Assembly (NCBI GenBank): GCA_047620505.1
Contig: JBLHKS010000001.1
Coordinates: 74,865-138,864, forward strand
DNA from: JBLHKS01 sp047620505
Lineage (GTDB): Bacteria > Verrucomicrobiota > Verrucomicrobiia > Verrucomicrobiales > DEV007
Reading direction: 5' to 3'
Length of the DNA: 64,000 nucleotides
Shown here: positions 27,501 through 35,345 of the stretch, one piece after another
How the letters are laid out: every line of letters starts with the position of its first letter
Position numbering within the stretch: the first letter of the stretch is position 1
Program-made: the position numbers and the translations under genes
The notes under the pieces: model-generated
The model's database searches: none
Told to the model about the DNA's origin: nothing
The model's input: the letters and a program-made list of their open reading frames with translations, nothing else

Positions 27501-30500
27501 TGCGCAAGAATCAGCCAAAAACTCGAAGACGCTCATTTTACCACGAGTTCACGGCACGGTGATGAAGACCGAATGGAATCTCAAGCCGGCCGATCAGGAT
27601 CGAATCCTTATCGCAAAAGGCGGTTCCAGCACAGTTTCTCCTCCGAGGTCGAATTTACCTTTAACGGGGCTCGGTTGGTTCACCCAATCAGGTTTGATTT
27701 GCGGTTCAGTTCTCGCGATCCTCGTAACCGCCGGAGTCTTCCTGAGCGGAGTAAGAGGCTGGGTTGCTGGAATCGGGATCGTACTTCTATTGGCGGCGGC
27801 GATCCTCTCGTTCACGGGCATGAAAACCGCGTGGGACGAAAGTGGCGTCGTCGGTGCGGAGGTTCAGGTGAGTTTTCCAATTGTTACTTACGACGCCGAT
27901 AATCCGGCTTATCAAGATGAGGCCCGGCTTTCTGTGAAGAGTGTTAGCTCGCTTTTCGCGCGGATTTCGCTAGTCGGCGCGATCAGCGTGGTAGTCGGAG
28001 CTGCTGGGTTGATCGCTTCGTTCATGATTTCGAATTTCCTAGAACAAATCCGAGCCGCAGCGATCGCCGTGATCGCAGGTGGCGTGCTTTTCCAACACGG
28101 AGGCGCGTCTTTGTTTCTATTGTTGTTAGGATTGCTTTTGATCCTCTTTTTCGTTCTTCCGCGAGGATGTGCCTGGGGCAAAAACTGCTGGGAGAGTTTT
28201 CAGGAATTCCGCGAGGCTCGTGCAGAACGAAAAGCCGCCGAAGCAGATGAGGCTGAAGCGACACCGCCGTCGGTGCCGTCTGGATCAACCGGTGCCAGCG
28301 CAGTCGTGATTGGCGCGGCGCTGCTGATGTTCGGCCAGCCTGGCGATACGAACGCGGGCCCTGCACCTGAGGGATTTTCGACCGCCGATTCGATCACTCA
28401 AACTTGGAATCTCAACAGCGAAAGCAAGAGACTGAGTGGCTCGGGCACGATCCGGATTTCCGGCGAGCCTGGTGATCAATTCATCCTTCTCAACAGGACT
28501 GCCGTTCTGACTGATTTTGAAGGGGATGACCTTCGAGTGACTCGTCAGCACGTCCCTGCGTTGAAGGGGTTGGCGTATGTCATTAGCATTCCCGTTAAGG
28601 ATCCACCGCCCGCTCCTGCTCCTCCTGTGAACGTCGATCCTTTTGCAGTCCAGCCGCCTCCGGTTGCTGCTCCGCCTGCACCAGGAGTGAAGACATTCAG
28701 CGCCAAATTTGAGTTCCAGCTTGAAGTCGAAAATCCGCAGGTAGGATTTACAATCCCGACCGGGATTGCCGCGGTTCATCAACTTGAAGTGACCTACGAC
28801 GAGGCAGATTGGGAATTCATTTCGCCTGCTTCAGTCCGAATCGAGCAGCTGCCTGCTGGCGGTGCCCCGAAGAGTTCAGCCCGAATTCTCTTAGCTCCCA
28901 AGATGGGCGCGACGCTCGCGATTCGCGCTCGAATGCGCGACGTTTCTACTGAGCAAACAACCTACTATGTTGAAGGTGCTCACGTTTATTTGCCAAGCCC
29001 GGGCGTCGTCGATGGGAAGCACAAACTCACGTTCAAACCAGCCCAGGGCGTGGTCAGCGAAGTCGAAATTCAGGTTCCAGCGGGGCTGACGGTCGGCAGC
29101 GTTGAGGGACCAGTCGGTTCCTGGCAGTTTGACGCCGAAAGTGGGAAACTCAGCGCGGTGATTGAGCCTGCGCAGTCTCAGCCGTTCGCGATCACGATCG
29201 CCACTCAACGAGGCTTGGATCCGCTTCCTGCCGATGTTGAAGTGGCTCCGTTGAACGTAGCAGCTGCTACTGGCGAAACCGGGTTTGTTGCGGTCGCTTT
29301 CGGCGATGATGCTCAGCCGGAATCGGTCGCGTCAGAGACTTTACGTCCGGTCAATCCTAACGATTTCGACGCAACGCTTCTGCCGGCTGGCGCGGGCCTG
29401 AATCAGGTTTATGCCTACGGAAAGGACGGCGGCTCGATCCAGTTGCGCGTCGCGTCCGTTCCGCCTGAAATTCGCGTCCGGACCACTGAGGATCTTTTCG
29501 TCGGCTTCGATCAACTCTCGTTAAATGTCCAGTTCACGGTCACGATCACGCGGGCGGGCGTGTTCCAGCTTAGCTTCCCGATTCCGGCAGGACTTGAGCT
29601 TGAATCGCTCTCCGGTCCGCAGCCAACGATGCGTTCATGGAACGAGTCTACTGATGAAAATGGCCAGCGCCGGATCGTCATCCATCTCGATACAAAAACG
29701 ATGGGCGAAGCGATGTTCAACGCTGTGTTTTCTGGAACTCCGCCAGCAGGCGAAGGCGATTGGGAAGTTCCGCGCTTCAGTTTGAATGAGGCCTCGCGGC
29801 AGACGGGCGGAATTGGTATTCGAACCGATGAAGGCATTGAATTGCGGGAGAGCGCCAAGGTAAATACGACCCGTCGCGACCCTGCCGAAATCGATCCACC
29901 GTTGCGGCCGATGAAGTATGCGATGGCCTACGAGGCGAATCGAAAGGACTGGAGCCTGACGCTCGATCTCAGCCGGAGAAGCCCCGATATCACGGGTGAC
30001 ACGCTTCATGAGGTGGTCCTGCGCGAAGGCCAGACGCGCACGATTCTGACGACGAGATTCGAGGTGAAGCATGCCAAAATTAGGTCGCTTCAGGTGAGTC
30101 TTCCAAACCTGAGCGAAGACGAAATCAAGACGATTCAGGCCGATGGCGGGCAACGGAACGAACTTCGGGAAGGCTACGGGGCTCGCGTGACTTCGATTGT
30201 GCGAACGGCACCGGATTCCGATATCTGGGAGATCCAGTTTCACAGCCTCTTGATTGGAAAAGGCGATGTGAGGATCGAGTACGAGCGTCGCGGTCAGCGA
30301 GCGGAGGAACTTGAGACGCTCACGCCGGCTGGATTTCCGGATGTGCGAGACATGAACTACTATTTTGGCGTCAGAGCAGGTGAACGGATCGAAGTCGTTT
30401 CGGACACGACGCCAGAGGGTTGGCGGATCGTCGATTGGACGCGGGTTCCTACTGTGTTGCGCCAATTGCGGACCATTCTTGGTATGGGCGCGGCTCCAGC

Positions 30501-31650
30501 GCTTGCACTTCAGGCATCGGCTCCCGAAGAACCGATGACGATCAAGCTGAATTATCTCGACCTTGCTAAAGTTCTGAAGTTGCGTGTTACCGGCGGGCAA
30601 TTGACGACGATCATTTCGCCGCTCGGTGAGCAACTGACCGAAGTTAGTCTAAAAATGGAGATTCTGGAGCGGGCGAGCCTTGATGTTAAACTTCCGCAGG
30701 GAGCTGGATTGTTCAATATTCTAGTTAACGGCTCCAGTGTTAATACAGTTCAGAAAGACGGGGTTCATCGTTTCTACATTCTCTCAGGGCCAGACGGTCG
30801 GACGGCGCATGTTCGATTTCTCTACCTGACGCCGGGTGCCGGAATCGATAAGGTAAAGCTCCAGGGGCCGGAGTTGAACGCCCCTCTGGAAGGAGTCAGC
30901 TGGCTTGTCGTAGCGCCCAAGGGCTATGAAATGACGGCTGGAGACGGCAATATGGATTGGAATGGAGACAGCCGAATGCTGCAGGATTTCACGCTCGCTG
31001 CCTATGAAACTAGATCCAGTAGTCTTACGCAACAGCTGGCTGACATGCAGAGATCACAGTATCAGCAGGCGACTCAGCTTGAGGCGACTGGAAATCAGCA
31101 AGCGGCATACGAAGCTTATGGAACGGCGGCGAATCAGCCCGGAAATGAGGCGCTTGGCGAAGACGCGAAAGTCCAGATGAAGGATCTCCGGCATCGGCAA
31201 GCAGTTGTTAGCTTGGCGACCATTCGCCAGCGCCAGATGATGGCCAGCGCTGGCGCGTCGAAGCCGGATGAAGCCGCTCAGCTCGAGCAGGCTGCTTCCC
31301 ACAACCCGGTTTTGAGGGACGGCCGGGCGAACTTCAAGGATGAAGATTACAAGCAGCTGCTCCAGGGCCAGGACACGACTGGCTTGAATCGAATCGGAAG
31401 GCACATCGGAAACACGCTGCACACCAGCGATCCAGCCCCGCCTGCGATTGTGTTTCCGTTGCCGTATGAGAATCGCGTTTACGCGTTCAATCGCACGATT
31501 CAGGTTAGCGGAAGCGACGCTTTGCAGCTCGAACTTCAGTTCAGGCCCGACCAGTCGGTTTCGATCTGGCGGATGATTTGGGTCGCCGTGGTCCTCGCGG
31601 TGCTGATCGGCGCGATCGTATTCCTTGGCGGTCGCCGGCAGAATTCTTAA
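24544..31650 (+). CDS. Giant exported/membrane protein of the ECF-vWA locus, unknown function
   Basis: 2368 residues from ATG 24544, giving signal peptide MTQNLSTKPIGKLALSLLLA...SQ; a TTG at 24493 is unlikely. Two large, repetitive beta-rich regions (about 35-1040 and 1275-2335), rich in short strands and containing related boundary sequences (QSVLADVFHRYTLKEQTAY; QVYAYGKDGGSIQLRV), flank a membrane bundle: hydrophobic segments at about 1045-1095, 1137-1207 and 1252-1265. A final helix at about 2340-2360 (MIWVAVVLAVLIGAIVFLGG) ends in GGRRQNS. No catalytic motif is seen. It starts 59 nt after vWA paralogue 2 and ends at a strong hairpin, so it is likely part of the same operon. Near copies of the palindrome are at 26486 (perfect), 29258 and 31351. 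Confidence 0.8.
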   Translation: MTQNLSTKPIGKLALSLLLALFCLANVQSQEAPASVDAQIAEDGTGTIIVEAHGVRPKPPVFYTSSASTVVTVGGKMVTSTSTINVKLIQGEAETISIGIIGKGRVTGVGSKQPIESWAVRNQGPLRFLDLKVPKETKELKVGVTTHSEKYDDKLDGAGHALDLTHVAPGNAIGFHSVITLKYLDSVSGEVVAAEGFTALEAENQFETTTGGKLSLKIGRSGAKPGPVEFADASLSGSVDEEGDFAKFEYSATVTVTEDDAVVPILRGNAAASAIGNAAGYRLRLSPDSGDATFYELVFPKAGQFPVKLEFIAVLGENLEWRILAFDILAASAVTPLTLEGIEEGAEFQKGTSIVPVRKGANWSGFVPADGLCRITWKPKRETGEGKLFFTTTGMIETRVGAGLLRQSHLIDFQVLQGELDAVSMEIDGPGEVVAVEGESILGWEVTGQADERQLSIKLSQPMTGAARLSIRSQSTLDALPAQAEGMRLTPVGAVRHSGYIRLSNEGSVSLDPGGLQGLTQLSAEQYPAEPIPKAFVYRFPSAEFGFQVGVDRIQPEVDVNQVLTYHITDAGRSIFATLNLQIEEAPIGEWTMQIPDGYEVTSVESAVVRDYIVGSEAVEGQRTLRFDFVNDIGGVQLINLRLENSVPAAAGEWVLPPLRQPDAESVSGQIEIGTAPGYRVDEGQTSLLSRMSHNPGDTQLHYRIRESGWEATLTVIQLQQSVLADVFHRYTLKEQTAYADILINYFVTGAPVSELKIRLPEGVENVSVSSSADLRQEDLSVDDILTITLQQPVMGPVGLVISFEERLPGETGEFYPGRAEPLGVEGEQGFIHIMSPVLVTIEIPEKPAELLSLAESEMPAELQLLTPAPPLATYQYTERGFDLRVVVNWSDAGETASQVIEFADVVSYVANDGQSRTDVTYVVNSRGKSTLRVDIPTGMKFWEARVQTPNRPGWMKVNAREDGDSTLIPLPETPPNENVRVRLRLAQESAKNSKTLILPRVHGTVMKTEWNLKPADQDRILIAKGGSSTVSPPRSNLPLTGLGWFTQSGLICGSVLAILVTAGVFLSGVRGWVAGIGIVLLLAAAILSFTGMKTAWDESGVVGAEVQVSFPIVTYDADNPAYQDEARLSVKSVSSLFARISLVGAISVVVGAAGLIASFMISNFLEQIRAAAIAVIAGGVLFQHGGASLFLLLLGLLLILFFVLPRGCAWGKNCWESFQEFREARAERKAAEADEAEATPPSVPSGSTGASAVVIGAALLMFGQPGDTNAGPAPEGFSTADSITQTWNLNSESKRLSGSGTIRISGEPGDQFILLNRTAVLTDFEGDDLRVTRQHVPALKGLAYVISIPVKDPPPAPAPPVNVDPFAVQPPPVAAPPAPGVKTFSAKFEFQLEVENPQVGFTIPTGIAAVHQLEVTYDEADWEFISPASVRIEQLPAGGAPKSSARILLAPKMGATLAIRARMRDVSTEQTTYYVEGAHVYLPSPGVVDGKHKLTFKPAQGVVSEVEIQVPAGLTVGSVEGPVGSWQFDAESGKLSAVIEPAQSQPFAITIATQRGLDPLPADVEVAPLNVAAATGETGFVAVAFGDDAQPESVASETLRPVNPNDFDATLLPAGAGLNQVYAYGKDGGSIQLRVASVPPEIRVRTTEDLFVGFDQLSLNVQFTVTITRAGVFQLSFPIPAGLELESLSGPQPTMRSWNESTDENGQRRIVIHLDTKTMGEAMFNAVFSGTPPAGEGDWEVPRFSLNEASRQTGGIGIRTDEGIELRESAKVNTTRRDPAEIDPPLRPMKYAMAYEANRKDWSLTLDLSRRSPDITGDTLHEVVLREGQTRTILTTRFEVKHAKIRSLQVSLPNLSEDEIKTIQADGGQRNELREGYGARVTSIVRTAPDSDIWEIQFHSLLIGKGDVRIEYERRGQRAEELETLTPAGFPDVRDMNYYFGVRAGERIEVVSDTTPEGWRIVDWTRVPTVLRQLRTILGMGAAPALALQASAPEEPMTIKLNYLDLAKVLKLRVTGGQLTTIISPLGEQLTEVSLKMEILERASLDVKLPQGAGLFNILVNGSSVNTVQKDGVHRFYILSGPDGRTAHVRFLYLTPGAGIDKVKLQGPELNAPLEGVSWLVVAPKGYEMTAGDGNMDWNGDSRMLQDFTLAAYETRSSSLTQQLADMQRSQYQQATQLEATGNQQAAYEAYGTAANQPGNEALGEDAKVQMKDLRHRQAVVSLATIRQRQMMASAGASKPDEAAQLEQAASHNPVLRDGRANFKDEDYKQLLQGQDTTGLNRIGRHIGNTLHTSDPAPPAIVFPLPYENRVYAFNRTIQVSGSDALQLELQFRPDQSVSIWRMIWVAVVLAVLIGAIVFLGGRRQNS

Positions 31651-31658
31651 CGGCGAAG

Positions 31659-31690
31659 AAGCGGCAAGCGTTCGAATGCGCTTGCCGCTT
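31659..31690 (+). terminator. Strong hairpin closing the ECF-vWA locus
   Basis: Perfect 12-bp stem (31659-31670 with 31679-31690, GCGGCAAGCG core), 8-nt loop, only a short T stretch after it. It lies 8 nt past the stop codon of the giant gene and before the dehydrogenase start at 31717. Confidence 0.65.
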
Positions 31691-31716
31691 TGCGGAGCCC
31701 CGTGTAATTCTTCGCC

Positions 31717-32568
31717 ATGTTCACCGGAAAACTGGAGAAAGTCGGCGTCATTGGGCTCGGCATTATCGGTTCGCGAGTCGCCGAAAACCTGCGAAAGGCG
31801 GGCAAGCACGTTTATGTCTGGAGTCGCTCTCCGAGGCCGGAGCCGAATTTTCTAGGCTCTCCAGCTGAAGTCGCGGAAAATTCGGAAGCGATCCAGATTT
31901 TCGTTTCCAACGGCGAAGCGCTGCTCGAAGTCCTCGAATCGATGGAGAGCATGCTGGATCGACGCCACATTATCATCAACCACTCAACGGTTGATCTGGA
32001 GGCGACGAAGAAAGCCGAGCACATCACCCGTGCGGCCGGCGCGATGTTTCTCGACTGCCCGTTCACTGGCAGCAAAGTCGCCGCCGAAAGCAATCAGCTG
32101 GTTTTCTACGTTGGCGGCGACGCCCCGATTCTTGAACGAGCCCGACCGCTGCTCGAAATCGTTTCCAAAGAGATTCTTCACGTCGGTAAGATCGGCGACG
32201 CGACGGTCTTGAAGATCGCAACGAACATGGTCTCAGCTGCGACCGTTCAGATCCTCGCCGAAGCACTCGCCGTGACCGAATCTCAGGCGATCGACGGAAA
32301 TATCCTGATGGAAGCGCTGAACATCAACGCCTGCTGTTCTGATTTGGTCAGGATGAAATTGCCGACAATGCTTCAGGGCAATTTCGATCCCCATTTTTCG
32401 CTTAAGAACATGTTTAAGGATGCTCAGCTTGCCTTGGCGGTCGCTAACGATTCAAAGACAGACGTTCCGGTGTTGTCGACCACGGCGAGCCTGATGTTCA
32501 AGTCAATCCAGAAGGGCAGGGGAGACGACGACTATTCCGTGCTAGCCGCGAATTACGCTAACGATTAG
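31717..32568 (+). CDS. NAD(P)-dependent beta-hydroxyacid dehydrogenase family protein
   Basis: 283 residues. N-terminal Rossmann motif VGVIGLGIIGSRVAENL (G13, G15, G18), the 6PGDH/3-hydroxyisobutyrate-type substrate loop FLDCPFTGSKVAAE, and the catalytic-lysine helix GDATVLKIATN. The C-terminal all-helical domain has the expected length. Members oxidise 3-hydroxyisobutyrate, tartronate semialdehyde, glyoxylate-type or related acids; the loop reads GSKVAAE rather than the common GGxxGA, so the substrate is open. Its stop overlaps the convergent L,D-transpeptidase stop by 4 nt. Confidence 0.88.
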   Translation: MFTGKLEKVGVIGLGIIGSRVAENLRKAGKHVYVWSRSPRPEPNFLGSPAEVAENSEAIQIFVSNGEALLEVLESMESMLDRRHIIINHSTVDLEATKKAEHITRAAGAMFLDCPFTGSKVAAESNQLVFYVGGDAPILERARPLLEIVSKEILHVGKIGDATVLKIATNMVSAATVQILAEALAVTESQAIDGNILMEALNINACCSDLVRMKLPTMLQGNFDPHFSLKNMFKDAQLALAVANDSKTDVPVLSTTASLMFKSIQKGRGDDDYSVLAANYAND

Positions 32569-33353
32569 ATCTGGATTCGCCGGACGGTTTGGCCGTAAGA
32601 ATCGACTTCCAATCCGTTGTTGGGTTTTTCTGCCGGGCGGCTTCCTCGGGAGCGAGGCTGGGTTCCGCTCGGCGTGTTGATCCGGTTGGCCGGCCGCCAT
32701 TTTCCGTGAATCTGGACTGCCGATCCGCGCTGCGTGTTTTCGAAAACGATCTTCGCGGCGTGCTCCGGCAGTCGAATGCAGCCAGCGGAAGCCGGGTAGC
32801 CAGGTAGAAATCCGGCATGGACGCCAAATTCGGTTTCGCCGAGTCGCATCCAGAAAGGCATCTCGACATCGTAGAGATTCGAGATTTTTCCGTCGCTGAC
32901 CCGCTCGGTCATTTTGAAGTTTCCGCGCGGCGTGATTTTGTCGGCCCGCGCAGTCGAAACCTGAGTTTCAAGCCCGACCATTCCGTTGATCATCAGATAA
33001 ACTCGTTGGTTATCGATATCGATGACGATTGCCGTGTTCGACTTCTTGCTCATCGCAAGCACCCGCGGGCATTTGTAGATCAAAACCGTATTCGTACCCC
33101 CGGGAAATCGATCTTCGGTCTGACGATTGTATCGCTTTCCCTTCTTGGTTGCGGCAAACCGCTCACTCGGGATCGGCGAGGTGGCACCCAGATTTATGAT
33201 CGTCTGTTTACCGAATAATCCGGTTTTCATTTCCGGTGCGGCTGGCGGCTCGACCTCGACGATATCGACGTACATTCCGGCTTTCGCAAAAGACGAAAGT
33301 AATGTGGTTATCGCGATCAAAACGATCGCGGGGGAGGATCCTGACGTTCGCAT
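32565..33353 (-). CDS. L,D-transpeptidase (YkuD domain), exported
   Basis: 262 residues. Signal peptide near 1-25 (VLIAITTLLSSFAKA). The YkuD domain begins near NTAIVIDIDNQRVYLMING and ends with the catalytic HxGx(n)SxGCxR signature, seen as FGVHAGFLPGYPASAGCIRL (Cys nucleophile). This makes 3-3 cross-links in peptidoglycan or attaches proteins to it, in the periplasm. The tail after the domain is basic and low complexity (RPAEKPNN). Divergent from the small secreted protein that follows. Confidence 0.9.
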   Translation of the reverse strand: MRTSGSSPAIVLIAITTLLSSFAKAGMYVDIVEVEPPAAPEMKTGLFGKQTIINLGATSPIPSERFAATKKGKRYNRQTEDRFPGGTNTVLIYKCPRVLAMSKKSNTAIVIDIDNQRVYLMINGMVGLETQVSTARADKITPRGNFKMTERVSDGKISNLYDVEMPFWMRLGETEFGVHAGFLPGYPASAGCIRLPEHAAKIVFENTQRGSAVQIHGKWRPANRINTPSGTQPRSRGSRPAEKPNNGLEVDSYGQTVRRIQI

Positions 33354-33404
33354 AATTAAGATGTCTTAAGTTGCCACATCGTTGCCGACGGTCAACCGTG
33401 CCAA

Positions 33405-33854
33405 ATGAAAACGTTCACTTTTTTTACCACCCTGGCAATTGCCGTTGCTTTCGGAATTCACCCAGCAGCTGCTGAGGATGATGCGGAAGCGAATTTCGTC
33501 GCCATGCTAAAGAACGCGACGCTGAAAGGCACTTGGGCTCCGGTTGCGCAAGGCCAGCAGGGCGAGGACAAGAACGATGCCTATCAAGTTTTGCGCGCCG
33601 AAAAAGTCGAAGGTGACAACTGGCATATCGTGACTGAGGTCAGTCGTCAGGGCCAGACTTTCGAATATCCGCTTCCCGTTATCGTGAAGTTCGCGGGAGA
33701 CACCGCAGTCATGATTCTCGATGACGCGCGGACCGGCGATGGCGGAAAGTGGTCAGCCCGCGTGCTGTTTCACAACAACGTTTACGCCGGTAGCTGGTGG
33801 AGCGCGGGCGGCAAAGCGGGAACGATCAGCGGAACGATTTCGCAGAAAGAGTGA
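33405..33854 (+). CDS. Small secreted protein, unknown
   Basis: 149 residues with signal peptide MKTFTFFTTLAIAVAFGIHP, cleaved after the following AAA. The mature part begins with a predicted helix (DDAEANFVAMLKNATLKGTW) followed by short beta strands (NWHIVTEVSRQGQTFEYPLP; GKWSARVLFHNNVYAGSWW), suggesting a small beta-sandwich or lipocalin-like barrel. No family can be named with confidence. A perfect palindrome at 33463 encodes the PAAAE of the signal-peptide cleavage region. Confidence 0.75.
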   Translation: MKTFTFFTTLAIAVAFGIHPAAAEDDAEANFVAMLKNATLKGTWAPVAQGQQGEDKNDAYQVLRAEKVEGDNWHIVTEVSRQGQTFEYPLPVIVKFAGDTAVMILDDARTGDGGKWSARVLFHNNVYAGSWWSAGGKAGTISGTISQKE

Positions 33855-33860
33855 GCCGGC

Positions 33861-35345
33861 TTACTCGTCGTCACCCCCGCCGCGAAGCTCCTTAAGGAGG
33901 TTCTCCAATTCGCCTTCGATCTCCTTCAGCGGATCTGGCTTGTCTCCATCGTCATCGTCGTCTCCTCCTTTTAGCGCACCGCGAATCAGGCTTTCAAGAC
34001 CGCCGCCTTTGCTGTCGATCGAGCCAAATTTCGTATGCAGAGCGATCAGCGGATCGCCGATGCTTCCCGATGAAGTCAGCTTAATCATGATATTGTCTCC
34101 GAGCAGCGCAGGCTCAAGAATGACCTTTTTCAGCTCCTTGGCGAGCACCTCGGGCACATCTTCAAGGAACTCGTCGAGTTGCAGCTTTACTTTGTCCGTC
34201 AGGCTTTTTGACAGGAAAAAGACGACGTTGAATTCGTGCTGATCGGTCGCGCTGTCGATCCAGCTTCCTTCTTCCAGGATCAAAAGATTGCCGTCGATTG
34301 GAATCTCGAAGTCGTTAGGGTCGGTTTTCGTCCCTGGCATCAGTTCGAAACGACCCCGGTGAACCGTGAAGCGAATTTTGTCTTTCGTCTCTGTCGTGAA
34401 ATCGCCGCGCAGCCGCAGATCGTCGCCAAGATGAATGTCGAACGCTTCGAGCTCGCCGATGACGCCTTCCAGTTCATCCAAAATTACTAAGCCATCGATG
34501 TAGCTGTCCTGGGAAGCTCCGACGGTGGTGTCGAGAAACGGACGCAATTCGCGTGTCTTAGGATCGAAGGGGCGAAGCACGCCTTTGCCGTCGAAATCCA
34601 GATCGATAAAACGCTGGCCCTGCGCCGTGCTGTCAACGGCGATGTGGGCGTGGTAGTCGAGATCGATCGAATTGTGACTGGCGAGATTCTCCGGATCGAT
34701 GTCGACATTTGTCGCGATGATTTCGGAGTCGAAAATTTGAATCACCGTCCCGGTTTTTTCGATCGTCGCGAGGACTTCCATGTCTTCGATCGCGAAGCGT
34801 TTGGCGATTGCCGAGATGGAGAGGTCATCAACAGTGAAGCCAGGCGAAGCCTTTGCGGTCGCCGCCGCCGGAATCTTCGTTTCATCTGGTTTTTCCTCAG
34901 ATTTTCCAGGTTTGCGCAGCAATTCATCGAGCGAAGTCTTCCCATCCTCATAGATTTCCAGAGTGACTCTCGGTGATTCGATTTCGAGATTTCGAACCAC
35001 CAGTTTCCGCTGGAAAAGTGGCAGCGTCTCGACCATCAGATCGATGTGCTGAATGTAAATCGTGTTGTTCAGCGCCTTACGATCGCGCAGCGGCACGCCT
35101 TTCTCAACAACGGCGTCACGCGGACCGATCGCAATCCCAGTCACCTGCAATCGCGCTGGCCTCGCAAAAATATCCAGTTTTACAGTTTCAATCTCGGCCC
35201 GGCAGTTGAAATGTTCTTCGATCTGCGCGACGAGAAAATCCGGATCCTGAATTTTCTTAACCGTGATCATCAGCGCAGTACCGCCGATGGCTACAATCAA
35301 AACTAACACTACCAAGGCACCGAGTAGGATGCGTTTCAAATTCAT
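33861..35345 (-). CDS. AsmA-like membrane-anchored protein
   Basis: 494 residues from ATG 35345, which starts an N-terminal membrane anchor (MNLKRILLGALVVLVLIVAI). The body is made of AsmA/DUF748-like elements: VKLDIFARPARLQVTGIAIG, NTIYIQHIDLMVETLPLFQR and RNLEIESPRVTLEIYEDGKT. The C-terminus is acidic (GGDDDDDGDK) and ends in a helix. AsmA-like proteins bridge the periplasm and are linked to phospholipid transport and outer-membrane assembly. The start codon overlaps the start codon of the divergent transporter gene (CATG at 35343-35346), leaving no intergenic space. Confidence 0.78.
   Translation of the reverse strand: MNLKRILLGALVVLVLIVAIGGTALMITVKKIQDPDFLVAQIEEHFNCRAEIETVKLDIFARPARLQVTGIAIGPRDAVVEKGVPLRDRKALNNTIYIQHIDLMVETLPLFQRKLVVRNLEIESPRVTLEIYEDGKTSLDELLRKPGKSEEKPDETKIPAAATAKASPGFTVDDLSISAIAKRFAIEDMEVLATIEKTGTVIQIFDSEIIATNVDIDPENLASHNSIDLDYHAHIAVDSTAQGQRFIDLDFDGKGVLRPFDPKTRELRPFLDTTVGASQDSYIDGLVILDELEGVIGELEAFDIHLGDDLRLRGDFTTETKDKIRFTVHRGRFELMPGTKTDPNDFEIPIDGNLLILEEGSWIDSATDQHEFNVVFFLSKSLTDKVKLQLDEFLEDVPEVLAKELKKVILEPALLGDNIMIKLTSSGSIGDPLIALHTKFGSIDSKGGGLESLIRGALKGGDDDDDGDKPDPLKEIEGELENLLKELRGGGDDE

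Noticed and set aside
33356..33369. Dyad TTAAGA-TG-TCTTAA just upstream of the L,D-transpeptidase gene
   Set aside because: Six-base arms in an AT-rich spacer are too short to support an operator without more copies.
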